A DNA stretch of 64,000 nucleotides from Erythrobacter sanguineus. Its GTDB lineage: Bacteria; Pseudomonadota; Alphaproteobacteria; Sphingomonadales; Sphingomonadaceae. The notes under the pieces were generated by a model, which was given only the letters and a program-made list of their open reading frames with translations, was not told where the DNA came from and did not search any database. The translations under genes and the position numbers were made by a program. The stretch lies in the NCBI RefSeq assembly GCF_900143235.1, contig NZ_FRDF01000009.1, positions 62,001 through 126,000 on the forward strand. The letters are read 5' to 3'. Of the stretch, positions 44,255 to 57,582 are shown piece after piece (positions within the stretch are counted from its first letter, which is position 1; each line of letters opens with the position of its first letter).

Positions 44255-44584
44255 ATGAAAGGCTACAAGGCGCCAAGCTTTCAGGACAGGGCAGCTGCCT
44301 CGTCCAAGGCGAAGGAAAAGGCTCTGGCAAAGATGAAGGCAGCGCCCCAGCCGGACGCAGCCGAACTGGCCCAGCGGGCAGCACGGCGCGCCGAACGCGA
44401 AGCGCTGGCCGAGGCCAAGGCCGCGAAAGTCCGTGAGGCGCGACAGGAAAAGCAGCGCCTGGCCGATGAAAAGAAGGCAGAGGCCAGACGCGAAAGCGAA
44501 AAGCCTGCCCCGGCAAAGCGCACCGAAGCGGAGCTGAAGGCGGCGCGCGATGCGCGCTATGCCGCACGCAAAAACCGCAAGTGA
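44255..44584 (+). CDS. DUF6481 family Lys/Ala-rich protein
   Basis: 109 residues. MKGYKAPSFQDRAAASSKAK at the N-terminus is the conserved start of this small family; the rest is a highly charged, probably coiled-coil helix (AARRAEREALAEAKAAKVRE). Function unknown. Only about 11 bp separate its stop from the ATG of the RoxA-like gene, so the two are probably co-transcribed. Confidence 0.8.
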   Translation: MKGYKAPSFQDRAAASSKAKEKALAKMKAAPQPDAAELAQRAARRAEREALAEAKAAKVREARQEKQRLADEKKAEARRESEKPAPAKRTEAELKAARDARYAARKNRK

Positions 44585-44595
44585 CAGCCGCAAGG

Positions 44596-45741
44596 ATGGA
44601 TTTGCGGGATTTCGATGTTGCCGCCTTCCTGCAGGATTACTGGCAGCAGAAACCGCTGTTGATCAGATCGCCATGGGATGGCTGGTCCAACCCGGTGGAG
44701 CCTGACGAACTGGCCGGCCTCGCCTGCGAACCGCTGGTCGAATCGCGCATCATCACGCGCCGGGAACACGCCTGGGAGCTCGAACATGGCCCGGTTGCGG
44801 AAAGCCGCTTTGCGCAGGCGGGCCGGGACCCCTGGACGCTGCTGGTCCAGTCGGTTGACCATCATGTTGCCAGCGTCGCGGCCTTGCTCGACCAGTTTCG
44901 CTTTGTGCCCAATTGGCGGGTCGATGATGTCATGGTCAGCTATGCCGTCGACGGCGGCGGGGTTGGCGCGCATTTCGATCACTATGACGTGTTTCTGGTG
45001 CAGGGTCTGGGCCGGCGCCGCTGGGAAATCGGGCCGCTGTGCGATGATGAAACGCCCTTGCTGCGGCATGACGGATTGCGCCTGCTGGCCGATTTCAGGG
45101 CCACCGAGGAATGGATTCTGGAGCCGGGAGATATTCTCTACGTGCCGCCGCGCGTCGCCCACCGCGGCACGGCCATCGGCGATGATTGCATGACCTATTC
45201 GATCGGCTTTCGTGCGCCTTCGCGCGGCGAGCTGATCGAGGCCTGGGCCGATGACATGGTGCCCGAACTGTCCGACAGTGACCGTTATACCGATCCGCAT
45301 CTGGCGCAGCAGGACAATCCCGGGGAAATCAGCGCCGAAGCCATCACGCGGCTGCAACACATGATCGCCGAGACGCTGCTTGACCGCAGCCGGTTCGCCC
45401 GCTGGTTCGGGCAGTTCAACACCGCCCCGAAAAACCCCGAGATCGATTGGCGGCCTGACCATCCGGCCGGTGTCGACGAGATCAGGCAGTGGCTGTCAGA
45501 GGGCAGGCCTTTGGTCCGCAATCCCGCCAGCCGGTTTTCCTTCATTCGCGAAACGGCATCATCGATCATGCTGTTTGCCGACGGGCAGTGTTTTGCCTGC
45601 GCCGAGGATACGGCCGGTTTTGCGCAAGCGATCTGCGGCGAAGCGCAACTTGCCGTGGCCCCCAACAGTTCAGCGGCAACGCTGGAGCTGATCACCGCGC
45701 TGTTCAATACAGGATGCCTTGCCTTTGATCTGGAGGATTGA
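44596..45741 (+). CDS. roxA: JmjC/cupin 2-oxoglutarate oxygenase, RoxA (YcfD)-like ribosomal oxygenase
   Basis: About 381 residues. FLQDYWQQKPLLIR at the N-terminus and the iron motif HFD (GAHFDHYDVFLVQG) with its distal His in PPRVAHRG match YcfD/RoxA, which hydroxylates an arginine of ribosomal protein uL16. The winged-helix-like C-terminal part (DNPGEISAEAITRLQHMIAE onward) is also present. Start: GTG at 44581 overlaps the previous stop; ATG at 44596 is chosen, with no strong ribosome-binding site for either. Convergent with rluE 33 bp downstream. Confidence 0.85.
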   Translation: MDLRDFDVAAFLQDYWQQKPLLIRSPWDGWSNPVEPDELAGLACEPLVESRIITRREHAWELEHGPVAESRFAQAGRDPWTLLVQSVDHHVASVAALLDQFRFVPNWRVDDVMVSYAVDGGGVGAHFDHYDVFLVQGLGRRRWEIGPLCDDETPLLRHDGLRLLADFRATEEWILEPGDILYVPPRVAHRGTAIGDDCMTYSIGFRAPSRGELIEAWADDMVPELSDSDRYTDPHLAQQDNPGEISAEAITRLQHMIAETLLDRSRFARWFGQFNTAPKNPEIDWRPDHPAGVDEIRQWLSEGRPLVRNPASRFSFIRETASSIMLFADGQCFACAEDTAGFAQAICGEAQLAVAPNSSAATLELITALFNTGCLAFDLED

Positions 45742-45774
45742 GGGCATGGCGATGCCGCAGGCTGGAACACCCGC

Positions 45775-46335
45775 CTAGACAGACATCTCCGCGAACGCGC
45801 CCGGCGCTATCCCGGCGACAGTCCAATCGCCGATCGACCAGCGCACCAGCCGCAAGGTGGGCAGGCCCACCGCCGCCGTCATGCGCCGCACCTGCCGGTT
45901 GCGTCCTTCGCGGATTGTGAGCTGAAGCCAGCTATCGGGCACGGACTTGCGCTGGCGGATCGGCGGATCGCGCGGCCACAGGTCGGGCGCGTCAATGCGG
46001 GAAACCTCTGCCGGCAGGGTCATGCCGTCTTTCAGCCGGACGCCTTTTCGCAAGGGTTCCAGATCCTGTTCCTGCGGGTCGCCTTCCACTTGCACAAGAT
46101 AGGTCTTGGGCAGTTTGAACCGCGGATCGGCGATCTGCGCCTGCAGCCGCCCGTCGTCGCACAGCAACAGCAGCCCCTCACTGTCGCGATCAAGCCGTCC
46201 GGCGGGATAAACGCCTTTGACCGGGATGAAATCCGATAGGGTCGAACGCACTGTCTCCGATCCGCGATCGGTGAATTGCGACAAGACCCCAAAGGGTTTG
46301 TTGAACAGGATCAGCCGGGCCATCCGCGTGTCCAT
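45775..46335 (-). CDS. rluE: 23S rRNA pseudouridine synthase, RluE type
   Basis: About 186 residues. [18 protein letters not shown], the catalytic Asp motif [27 protein letters not shown] and the C-terminal [24 protein letters not shown] are the RsuA/RluB/E/F family motifs. There is no S4 domain, and the short N-terminus with a KPFGVLSQF start fits RluE (U2457 in E. coli 23S). The start may be 46335 or 46323; the longer frame overlaps non-coding sequence. Confidence 0.88.
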   Translation of the reverse strand: MDTRMARLILFNKPFGVLSQFTDRGSETVRSTLSDFIPVKGVYPAGRLDRDSEGLLLLCDDGRLQAQIADPRFKLPKTYLVQVEGDPQEQDLEPLRKGVRLKDGMTLPAEVSRIDAPDLWPRDPPIRQRKSVPDSWLQLTIREGRNRQVRRMTAAVGLPTLRLVRWSIGDWTVAGIAPGAFAEMSV

Positions 46336-46547
46336 AATGATGGTTTGCGGCCATGTCTTCAGGTCCGTGCCCGCATCGGCGCTGGTTGCGTGCCCCGGCC
46401 ACCCGGGCCACGCCGTTCCGGGCCTATCATATCTGCTGCCTTCAAGATGCGTTCGCAAGCGTCTAGCCTGCTGGCGTGGTTGCATGCCGGATGCTGTTCA
46501 GTATGCAAATGGCCGCGGTCAGCACGGCAGTTGCAGGAGAGAACGCC

Positions 46548-47354
46548 ATGGCCAGAAACTACACCACCATCATTGTCGAACGGCGCGGCGCGACTGACTG
46601 GCTGACGCTCAACCGGCCCGATGCGCTCAATACGCTGTCGCTGACGATGGTGGATGAGCTGAGCGATTATTTCGGCAGCCTCTACAATGATCGTTCGGTG
46701 CGGGTGGTGGTGATGCGCGGGGCCGGGCGGGCGTTTTGCGCCGGGCTGGACATCAAGGATCGCAGCGAAAGCGATCGGGCTGATGATCCCTATGGCGGCG
46801 GGTTCGGGTTTCAGGGGCATCTGGCGGATGTCTATGTGAAGATGCGCCGCTGCCCGCAGCCGATCATCGCGCTGGTCCACGGGGCGGCTTGTGGCGGGGG
46901 GTTTGCCTTTGCGCTGGCATCCGACATCCGCATCGCAGGAGAAAGCGCAAAGATGAATGCCGCTTTCATCAGGATCGGCCTGTCATCCTGCGACATGGGA
47001 GTGAGCTATTTCCTGCCGCGGCTGGTGGGCGGATCGGTTGCGGCCGAACTGATGCTGACCGGGCGGTTCATCCATGCTCCGCGTGCGCTTGCCACGGGTC
47101 TGGTCAGCGAGGTGGTGCCCGATGATCAACTGGAAGCCGCCGCGCAATCCTATGTCGATGATCTGCTGGCGGCATCGCCGATGGGGCTGCGGATGACCAA
47201 GGAAGGGCTGAACCTCGCGATCGACGCGCCGAGCCTTGAGGCGGCGATGGCGATCGAGAACCGCAACCAGCTGATGACTGCCGCCAGCCCCAATTTCAAG
47301 GAAGGCATGAACGCCTTTCTCGAAAAGCGCGCTCCACAATACAAGCCTGACTGA
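46548..47354 (+). CDS. enoyl-CoA hydratase/isomerase (crotonase family)
   Basis: 268 residues. GAGRAFCAGLDIKDRS (first oxyanion-hole strand) and HGAACGGGFAFALASDIRIA (second) define the crotonase fold. An acidic residue in SSCDMGVSYFLPRLVG sits near the usual catalytic Glu position, which suits isomerase or hydratase chemistry. CAGGAGA precedes the ATG at 46548. The dienoyl-CoA reductase gene begins immediately after, so they belong to one acyl-CoA degradation operon. Confidence 0.9.
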   Translation: MARNYTTIIVERRGATDWLTLNRPDALNTLSLTMVDELSDYFGSLYNDRSVRVVVMRGAGRAFCAGLDIKDRSESDRADDPYGGGFGFQGHLADVYVKMRRCPQPIIALVHGAACGGGFAFALASDIRIAGESAKMNAAFIRIGLSSCDMGVSYFLPRLVGGSVAAELMLTGRFIHAPRALATGLVSEVVPDDQLEAAAQSYVDDLLAASPMGLRMTKEGLNLAIDAPSLEAAMAIENRNQLMTAASPNFKEGMNAFLEKRAPQYKPD

Positions 47355-47355
47355 G

Positions 47356-49398
47356 ATGGACACCACGATGACGCATCCCCGTTACCCACACGTTTTCTCA
47401 CCGCTCAGGCTGGGCAAGCAGGTGGTCAAGAACCGCATCATCATGGGTTCGATGCATTCGGGGCTTGAGGATGTGCCTGACGCTGCCGAGCGTCTGTCCG
47501 CCTATTTCGTGGAACGGGTGAAGGGCGGGGTCGGCATGATCATCACGGGTGGCATTACCCCCCACCCCAGCGGCGGCAGGGGTGCCAAGCTGAGCGAGCC
47601 TGACGAAGTGCCGATGCACCGCGCGGTGACCGATGCGGTCCACGCCGCCGATCCCGAGGTGAAGATCTGCATGCAGATCCTGCATTCCGGCCCGATTGCC
47701 AATGTTGCAGAGCCGGTCGGCCCATCGCCGGTCAAATCGCGCCTGTCGCCGCGCACCCCGATTGAACTGGATGAAGCCGGGATCGAGGAACAGATCGCCG
47801 CCTTTGCCAATTGCGCCGCCCTGGCGCGCGCGGCGGGGTATGACGGGGTCGAGATCATCGGATCGGCGGGCTATCTCATCTCCACCTTCCTTGTCGAAAA
47901 GACCAACCAGCGCAGCGACCGGTGGGGCGGGTGCTGGGACAACCGGATGCGCTTTGCCGTCGAAGTGGTGCGCCGGGTGCGCGCTGCGATCGGCCCCGAC
48001 ATGATCCTGATCTTCCGCATTGCCGCGATGGACATGCTGGATGGCGGCATGGCGTGGGACGAGATCGTCAGCCTTGCCAAGGCGCTGGAGGCTGAGGGCG
48101 CGGATGTGATCAGCACCCATTTCTGCTGGCACGAAAGCCAGGTGCCCACCATCGCCACGATGGTGCCGCGCGCCGCCTTTGCCGGGGTGACCGGGCGGCT
48201 GCGCCAGCACCTGTCGATCCCGGTGATCACCAGCAACCGCATCAACATGCCCGACGTGGCCGAAGCGGTGCTGGCGCGCGGCGATGCCGATCTGGTGTCG
48301 ATGGCGCGGCCGATGCTGGCCGATGCCGAACTGGTCAACAAGGCCCGGACGGGCCGCGAGGATGAAATCAACACCTGCATCGGCTGCAATCAGGCCTGCC
48401 TTGATCACACCTTTACTGGCCAGTTGGTGTCATGCCTCGTCAATGCGCGGGCCTGCCGCGAGACCGAGATCGCGATCCGTCCCGCAGACGCAGCCCAGCG
48501 AATCGCCGTGGTCGGGGCGGGGCCTGCGGGCCTTGCCTTTGCCACCATCGCTGCGGAACGCGGGCACAAGGTCACGCTGTTCGATGCCGCCGATGCGATC
48601 GGCGGGCAGTTCAACCTTGCGCGGCGCATTCCCGGCAAGGAGGAATTTGACGAAACCCTGCGTTATTTCAGGCGGATGATCGCACTCCACGGGGTGGACT
48701 TGCGGCTCGGCACGCGGGTGTCGGCGGATGATCTGCTGGCGGGCGGGTATGATCGGATCGTGATTGCCACCGGCATCACTCCGCGCACGCCGCAGCTTGA
48801 CGGGATCACCCATCCCAAGGTCGCAAGCTATGTCGATGTGATCACCGGCAAGGCCGCTGTCGGCAAGACAGTGGCGATCATGGGGGCAGGCGGAATCGGG
48901 TTTGATGTTGCGGAACTGATCACCCATGCCGGAACTTCGGCAGCGCTCGATATTGATGTGTTTGCGCGCGAATGGGGGATCGATTTCCGCAACCACCCGC
49001 GCGGCGGGGTGACCGGGGTGGTGCCCGAGGTCGCCTCCAACGGGCGCGAGGTGTTCCTGCTCCAGCGCAAGGCCAGCGCGGTGGGCAAGGGGCTGGGCCG
49101 CACCACCGGCTGGACGCACCGCATCACCCTGCAACGGCGCGGGGTGCAGATGATCGCCGGGGTGGAGTATCAGCGGATCGACGACGATGGCCTGCATATC
49201 CTGATCGATGGCGCGCCGCGCACGCTGGCGGTGGATAGCGTGATCGTGTGCGCCGGGCAGGAACCGGCGCGCGGGTTGTATGATGAACTGCTGACCCGGG
49301 GGGGCAATGTCGATCTGATCGGCGGCGCGCATGAAGCGGCCGAACTGGATGCCAAACGCGCGATCAAACAGGCGACCGAACTGGCTGTCGCGGTCTGA
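47356..49398 (+). CDS. fadH: NADPH-dependent 2,4-dienoyl-CoA reductase (FadH-like)
   Basis: 680 residues with an N-terminal FMN-binding OYE-like barrel, a 4Fe-4S site (CIGCNQACLDHTFTG then SCLVN) and C-terminal FAD/NAD domains (VVGAGPAGLAFA; IMGAGGIGFDVAE). GYDGVEIIGSAGYLISTF and THFCWHESQVPTIATMVPR carry the active-site Tyr and His seen in FadH. Expected reaction: reduction of 2,4-dienoyl-CoA during degradation of unsaturated acyl chains. A related steroid/terpene-type substrate is possible. It starts two bases after the crotonase stop. Confidence 0.9.
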   Translation: MDTTMTHPRYPHVFSPLRLGKQVVKNRIIMGSMHSGLEDVPDAAERLSAYFVERVKGGVGMIITGGITPHPSGGRGAKLSEPDEVPMHRAVTDAVHAADPEVKICMQILHSGPIANVAEPVGPSPVKSRLSPRTPIELDEAGIEEQIAAFANCAALARAAGYDGVEIIGSAGYLISTFLVEKTNQRSDRWGGCWDNRMRFAVEVVRRVRAAIGPDMILIFRIAAMDMLDGGMAWDEIVSLAKALEAEGADVISTHFCWHESQVPTIATMVPRAAFAGVTGRLRQHLSIPVITSNRINMPDVAEAVLARGDADLVSMARPMLADAELVNKARTGREDEINTCIGCNQACLDHTFTGQLVSCLVNARACRETEIAIRPADAAQRIAVVGAGPAGLAFATIAAERGHKVTLFDAADAIGGQFNLARRIPGKEEFDETLRYFRRMIALHGVDLRLGTRVSADDLLAGGYDRIVIATGITPRTPQLDGITHPKVASYVDVITGKAAVGKTVAIMGAGGIGFDVAELITHAGTSAALDIDVFAREWGIDFRNHPRGGVTGVVPEVASNGREVFLLQRKASAVGKGLGRTTGWTHRITLQRRGVQMIAGVEYQRIDDDGLHILIDGAPRTLAVDSVIVCAGQEPARGLYDELLTRGGNVDLIGGAHEAAELDAKRAIKQATELAVAV

Positions 49399-49628
49399 TC
49401 GGGCCGCGCGGTGCCGATTGGCCAACGCCGTCCGGTCCGGCCTGCTCGTTCGCGCTGATCCGGGGGGCGGAATTGATCCGCAACCCGTTCATGGCTGGCG
49501 GCTGGAGCCGGTAAGGGATTTGCGATCCGATGGTGACAGCGGCGCTGACATGTGATGTGAGGAACCGCTACACCGGGCGCTGCGTTGATCGGCGCACCCA
49601 CGTGCAACAATCCAAGGACAAGTTACAG

Positions 49629-50795
49629 ATGAATTTCGAGCTCCCGCACGAGCACCAGATGCTCAAGGATCTCGTCGCCAGATTTGTGCGCGACCAGTTG
49701 ATGCCGCTTGAAGCCAGCGTGATGGCCCGCGAAACGGCGGGGCAGGGCGCCTATCTCGATCAGGCGGAAACGGCGCGGGTTGATGCCGCGTCGCGCGAAA
49801 TGGGCCTGTGGGGGCTGGACGCGCCCGAGGAAGTGGGCGGGATGAACCTGCCGATGGTGGCGATGGTCGGCGTGGGCGAGGAACTGGGCCGCACCGTGGT
49901 GCCCTATTACCTGCCGCCTGATTCGCCCAATCTGCGCATGCTGATGGTCGCCGCCGATGAACGTCAGCGCGTTGCCTATCTGGAACCCTATGTGCGAGGC
50001 GAAACCATCTCGGCGATCGGCATTTCCGAACCCGGCGCGGGGGCCGATCCGCAAGGCATGACCACCACCGCGGTGCAGGATGACGATGACTGGATCATCA
50101 ACGGCCGTAAGATCTGGATCACCAAGGGGGCCGAAGCGGATTTCACCATCCTGATGGCGGTGACCGACAAGAACCCCAATGGCCGCAACGGCATGTCGGC
50201 CTTTCTGGTCGATCGCGGCACCCCCGGTTTCAACGTGCTGCGCAAGATCCCGATGATCGATGGCACCGCGACCTATGAAATCGCGCTGGATGATTGCCGG
50301 GTGCCGGGGTGGAAACTGCTGGGCAAGCGCGGGCAGGGCTTTGCGCCGATGCAGGTGCGGCTGGGCACGCGCCGGATCGAAATGGCGTCGTGGTCGATCG
50401 GCATGGCGCAGCGGGCGATGGAAATGATGGTGGAATACGCGCCCCAGCGCAGCACGTTCGGCAAGCCCCTGTCCGCCCGCCAGACGGTGCAGAACTGGAT
50501 CAGCGACGCCGCGACGAAAATCCACGCCATGCGCCTGATGACCTATGATTGCGCGTGGAAGATCGACGAGGGGCGCGACACCCGCAGCGAAATCTCGATG
50601 ATCAAGGCGTTCTGCACCGAAAGCGCCTATGACATCGTCGATCACGCGATGCAGTTGTTTGGCGGGATGGGCATGACCCGCGAACTGCCGCTGTACCTGA
50701 TGTCGAACAAGCTGCGCACGATGCGCATTTATGACGGGCCGAGCGAGGTCCACAACTGGGTGGTGGCGCGCAATCTGCTGGGCACCAGCGACTGA
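49629..50795 (+). CDS. acyl-CoA dehydrogenase
   Basis: 388 residues from MNFELPHEHQ. SEPGAGADPQGMTT (FAD-binding signature), DDDWIINGRKIWITKGAEAD, RSTFGKPLSARQTVQNW, and MQLFGGMGMTRELPLYLM match the ACAD family; IYDGPSEVHNWVVARNLL ends it. Removes two hydrogens from an acyl-CoA, passing electrons to ETF. 230 bp after fadH-like gene; the earlier frame from 49530 lacks coding signal. Its stop is directly followed by repeat copy 2. Confidence 0.93.
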   Translation: MNFELPHEHQMLKDLVARFVRDQLMPLEASVMARETAGQGAYLDQAETARVDAASREMGLWGLDAPEEVGGMNLPMVAMVGVGEELGRTVVPYYLPPDSPNLRMLMVAADERQRVAYLEPYVRGETISAIGISEPGAGADPQGMTTTAVQDDDDWIINGRKIWITKGAEADFTILMAVTDKNPNGRNGMSAFLVDRGTPGFNVLRKIPMIDGTATYEIALDDCRVPGWKLLGKRGQGFAPMQVRLGTRRIEMASWSIGMAQRAMEMMVEYAPQRSTFGKPLSARQTVQNWISDAATKIHAMRLMTYDCAWKIDEGRDTRSEISMIKAFCTESAYDIVDHAMQLFGGMGMTRELPLYLMSNKLRTMRIYDGPSEVHNWVVARNLLGTSD

Positions 50796-50862
50796 ACCAG
50801 CGCGCCAGGATGCTGACGCATCACGCGCTGGAAATGCTCAGGCGCCGCATGGGCATTGGTAT
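50796..50862 (+). repeat. two-hairpin repeat element, copy 2 (truncated)
   Basis: Begins immediately after the acyl-CoA dehydrogenase stop with ACCAGCGCGCCAGGATGCTG and ends ATTGGTAT. Hairpin 1 is intact; hairpin 2, present in copies 1 and 3, is missing. Same orientation as copy 1 at 43716. Confidence 0.8.
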
Positions 50863-51082
50863 GAGCAGCGGCGACCCGGTTCAGCCCGGCGTGGAGCCGG
50901 GCGGCAGGATATCGCGGTTGATGCCGAGGCGGCCGGGATCGCCCATCAAGGGCCGTTCGCAGGACGAATCCCAAGGGCCGCAGGCGACCACGCCGCTTTC
51001 GCGCTCTGCTGCGCCATTCGCCAGTGCGCTTCTGCATCCAGCCAATATGGCTGCCGACATTGCCGGTTCCGGGCGTCCGATC

Positions 51083-51300
51083 CTACAAGCCAAGGGCGCC
51101 GGGGTTCATCAGACTGTGCGGATCAAGCTGCCGCTTGATCGCTTGCAGCAGCGCCAGTGCCTGCGGGTTGAGCCTGCTGGCATAGGGATAGGCGCGACCG
51201 ATCTGGAAGTGGGCGGCACCAAATTCCTGATAGAGGTCGATGATCGCGCCCTTCAGCTCATCGGCATAGTCGCGCGCGGCGCGCTGGGGACCCGCCCGGT
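51083..51300 (-). pseudogene. C-terminal fragment of an FAD-linked oxidase
   Basis: Read on the minus strand, the sequence encodes DLYQEFGAAHFQIGRAYPY then ALALLQAIKRQLDPHSLMN and PGALGL before a TAG at 51083-51085. This is the terminal part of FAD-binding (PCMH/VAO-type) oxidoreductases. No start codon, FAD-binding domain or remaining 400 residues exist, and recN begins 80 bp beyond on the other strand. The fragment lies next to repeat copy 2 and is a decayed relic of a larger gene. It may have belonged to the same catabolic cluster as the acyl-CoA genes. Confidence 0.75.
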
Positions 51301-51378
51301 CCCGATGGCTAGGCTTGGGGATTGCCCATCGCTTGAAGCGTGACGGGGCGCGGACGCTGCGCTATCGCCTCTGCACCC

Positions 51379-55291
<3,913 letters not shown>

Positions 55292-55292
<1 letters not shown>

Positions 55293-55810
55293 TGGATCTC
55301 CTGCACGAACTCCATCCGCAGGCATTACGCATCGCCGCATTGCTCCGGGCGCGGGGCGAAAAGGTCGCGGTGGCCGATGGCGCAACCGGGGGCTTGATCG
55401 CCGCAACCTTGCTCACTGTTCCGGGCGCGCTCGATTTCTTCGTCGGCGGCGGGGTGGTCTATTCCTTGCGCGCCCGCGATGTGCTGTTCGCTCTCCCGCG
55501 GGATGCCTACAAGGGAATGCGGGGTGCGAGCGCGGACTATGCGATGCTGCAAGCCCGTGCGATCCGCGACAATTTCCACAGCCAATGGGGCTTGGCGGAA
55601 AGCGGATCGGTGGGCGGATCGTCTCACCCGTCAGGCGCGCCCGCCGGACGCAGCGTGGCGGCACTGACCGGGCCGGACGGGGAGCGCACCCGCCTGCTCG
55701 AAACCGCCAGTGACGACCGGATCGCCAACATGGCCGCCTTCACCCGCAATGCGCTGGAGGCCTTCGAGGATGCCCTGCGCGGCGCTGGCGAGCGCGCAAT
55801 CAAAGAATGA
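55292..55810 (+). CDS. CinA C-terminal (PncC-like) protein with degenerate active site
   Basis: 172 residues from MDLLHELHPQ, overlapping the ligA stop. LRARGEKVAVADGATGGLIAATLLTVPGALDFFVGGGVVYS aligns with the CinA/PncC nicotinamide-nucleotide amidase start, but the AESCTGG catalytic motif reads ADGATGG, losing the serine nucleophile. A C-terminal SVAALTGPDGERTR and helical tail complete the fold. It may be a non-catalytic paralogue or have another function. Terminal gene of the recN-ligA operon. Confidence 0.78.
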
Positions 55811-56150
55811 ATTTCACAAGCATTGCCGGACTTTGCCATTCCGATTCAAGTACTTGCGATTCGTTCAGGCTATAACGGATGATTGGTGCAATCCCAAATA
55901 CGGCATGGCGGCCTTGACCGTCTGGCCGCCAAAAGCTGCCGTTCAGGAAACGACCCCGAAGCTGACGTGGGTGGCTCTTAGGACGAGCCTACGTTTTCGC
56001 CCGCCGAAGCCCGGTTGGGACAGAAGCTTGATTGAAGGACCAATCGGGCCGGTGGGCGCAGTTCAGCCCAGAGATTTGTTGGGGACTTCAAAGGGTAGCG
56101 TGCTTCTGCTACATTGCAGCATGATCGCTCGGAAACTGAAGGGTGCTTGG
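55811..56150. other. intergenic region, no gene seen
   Basis: About 340 bp between the CinA-like gene and a TonB_C-repeat protein. GGCGGCC (about 55907) and GGCCGCC (about 55924) form a 7-bp hairpin that may end the recN-ligA-cinA transcript. The rest shows no recognisable feature. Confidence 0.4.
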
Positions 56151-57353
56151 ATGATCAGGATCGCAACCGCCAGCGCCGCTGCCTTGGCTTGTGTGCTCGC
56201 GCCGCAGACTCCCGGTGCCGCACAGTCTGGGCTGCCATTACCTCGAAGCATGAACCCAGTGAGGATTAAGGTCACGCCGATGGCGTCAGGGGATCTCGTG
56301 CTCTTATGGAACAACGGCACTGTCACGTGCGACAGCGGCGTGGTGGAGGCGGCGGAATGGGTCGCTCCCCATCTGCAATTCTCAAAAAAGGAGCTAAGCA
56401 AATACCCTGTAACCGTCGGATTTGCGATCGACGAAAAGGGCCGAGCGGTCGATATCAGGGTTCTTGAGGGCGGCTATGTCGCGGGCAAGTTGGAAGCCTC
56501 CTTAGACCCAGAGAAGAACACACTGAAACTTTCGGCGGACAAACTCCTTGAGAGCCTTTCAGTTCGCGACCTGATGCCTTCCCTGCGCGCCAGCCGCTTC
56601 GCGATGGATGCACCGCAAACCGGCTGCCGCGTCACCTACGCACCTGAGTATGTTGCAACGGCGGACCTCCCTCGGAGTGAGCTCGCTAGGATTGCCGCCG
56701 TTCCGGGGATAAAGATTGGTTCCTCGCAACATGATCAGCTTGCCGAGGGCGATTGCAATACGGTGGGATGGCCCGCTTATTCGCTTCGCGCTTATCCCGA
56801 TTGGCGGGCGATCACGGCACGCGATGGCGCACGCAAGTGGAACTGGATTGGCTTCGATATTGATGAAGAAGGCGTGCCGATCAACGTCACCGTCATTGCT
56901 TCTTCGGGGCATGACGATCTCGATCGGGAAAGCCTGCGTGCGATCAGCCAAAATCGCTTCGCTGAAGGTAAGCGCGCCGGATGCGCTACGCCGTGGTGGC
57001 GCAATCCAGGTGTGATCCCCGCACCTCCATTGCCAGAGGACAGCACGTTTAGGGAATACCAAGATTGTAGTGCGCACCGCCAGTGGGCTGTTGCTCCCAA
57101 ACTCACATTCCCGCAATCCTACAACGAGCGCGCGATAGAAGGCTGGGCAGTGCTGGGGTTTGACATCGGTGCGGACGGGGCGATCAGCAACATCACCGTT
57201 TTGTCAGCCCAGCCCAGCGAGGAATTCGGTGCTGCCGGTAAGGCCGTGCTGCAATCAGCAAGCTTCGAACGAGACGACGAGGCACAAACCCGCTGCATCG
57301 AGCGGGTTAGATTCGCAATCAGCAAGCCAAAGAGCGCGGCTCCCGAAAGCTAG
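56151..57353 (+). CDS. secreted protein with three TonB C-terminal-like repeats
   Basis: 400 residues starting at MIRIATASAAALACVLAP, a signal peptide; an ATG at 56121 would add ten residues. Three repeats resemble TonB_C domains: YPVTVGFAIDEKGRAVDIRVL, WNWIGFDIDEEGVPINVTVI and GWAVLGFDIGADGAISNITVL, each with the typical F-x-I-x-x-x-G-x-(4)-V/I pattern. TonB_C normally couples energy to outer-membrane receptors, but this protein has no cytoplasmic membrane anchor or Pro-rich stalk. Base composition is lower in GC than its neighbours. Function unknown. Confidence 0.7.
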   Translation: MIRIATASAAALACVLAPQTPGAAQSGLPLPRSMNPVRIKVTPMASGDLVLLWNNGTVTCDSGVVEAAEWVAPHLQFSKKELSKYPVTVGFAIDEKGRAVDIRVLEGGYVAGKLEASLDPEKNTLKLSADKLLESLSVRDLMPSLRASRFAMDAPQTGCRVTYAPEYVATADLPRSELARIAAVPGIKIGSSQHDQLAEGDCNTVGWPAYSLRAYPDWRAITARDGARKWNWIGFDIDEEGVPINVTVIASSGHDDLDRESLRAISQNRFAEGKRAGCATPWWRNPGVIPAPPLPEDSTFREYQDCSAHRQWAVAPKLTFPQSYNERAIEGWAVLGFDIGADGAISNITVLSAQPSEEFGAAGKAVLQSASFERDDEAQTRCIERVRFAISKPKSAAPES

Positions 57354-57582
57354 TGCACCTGAACGAGCGAACCGCTTTCGTGCGCGACCCGGTCTTTTAA
57401 GGTGATTGCCCGGCAGTTTTTTGTATGCGGTCCGGGATAGCGGACTTTCAACTTTCCACCCAGACCCGGTCATGAGCCAGACCGACGCACGATCCCGAAA
57501 GCGGCGCGGCGGCTTTGCCTCTGCCCTGAATATTTCCTGCCTTTCAGGTTCAGACCCCAATGCGGTCGTTCAGCACTCACGC

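Noticed and set aside
50863..51082. Minus- and plus-strand frames between repeat copy 2 and the FAD-oxidase relic
   Set aside because: Both strands stay open only through high GC; no motif, so left as non-coding.
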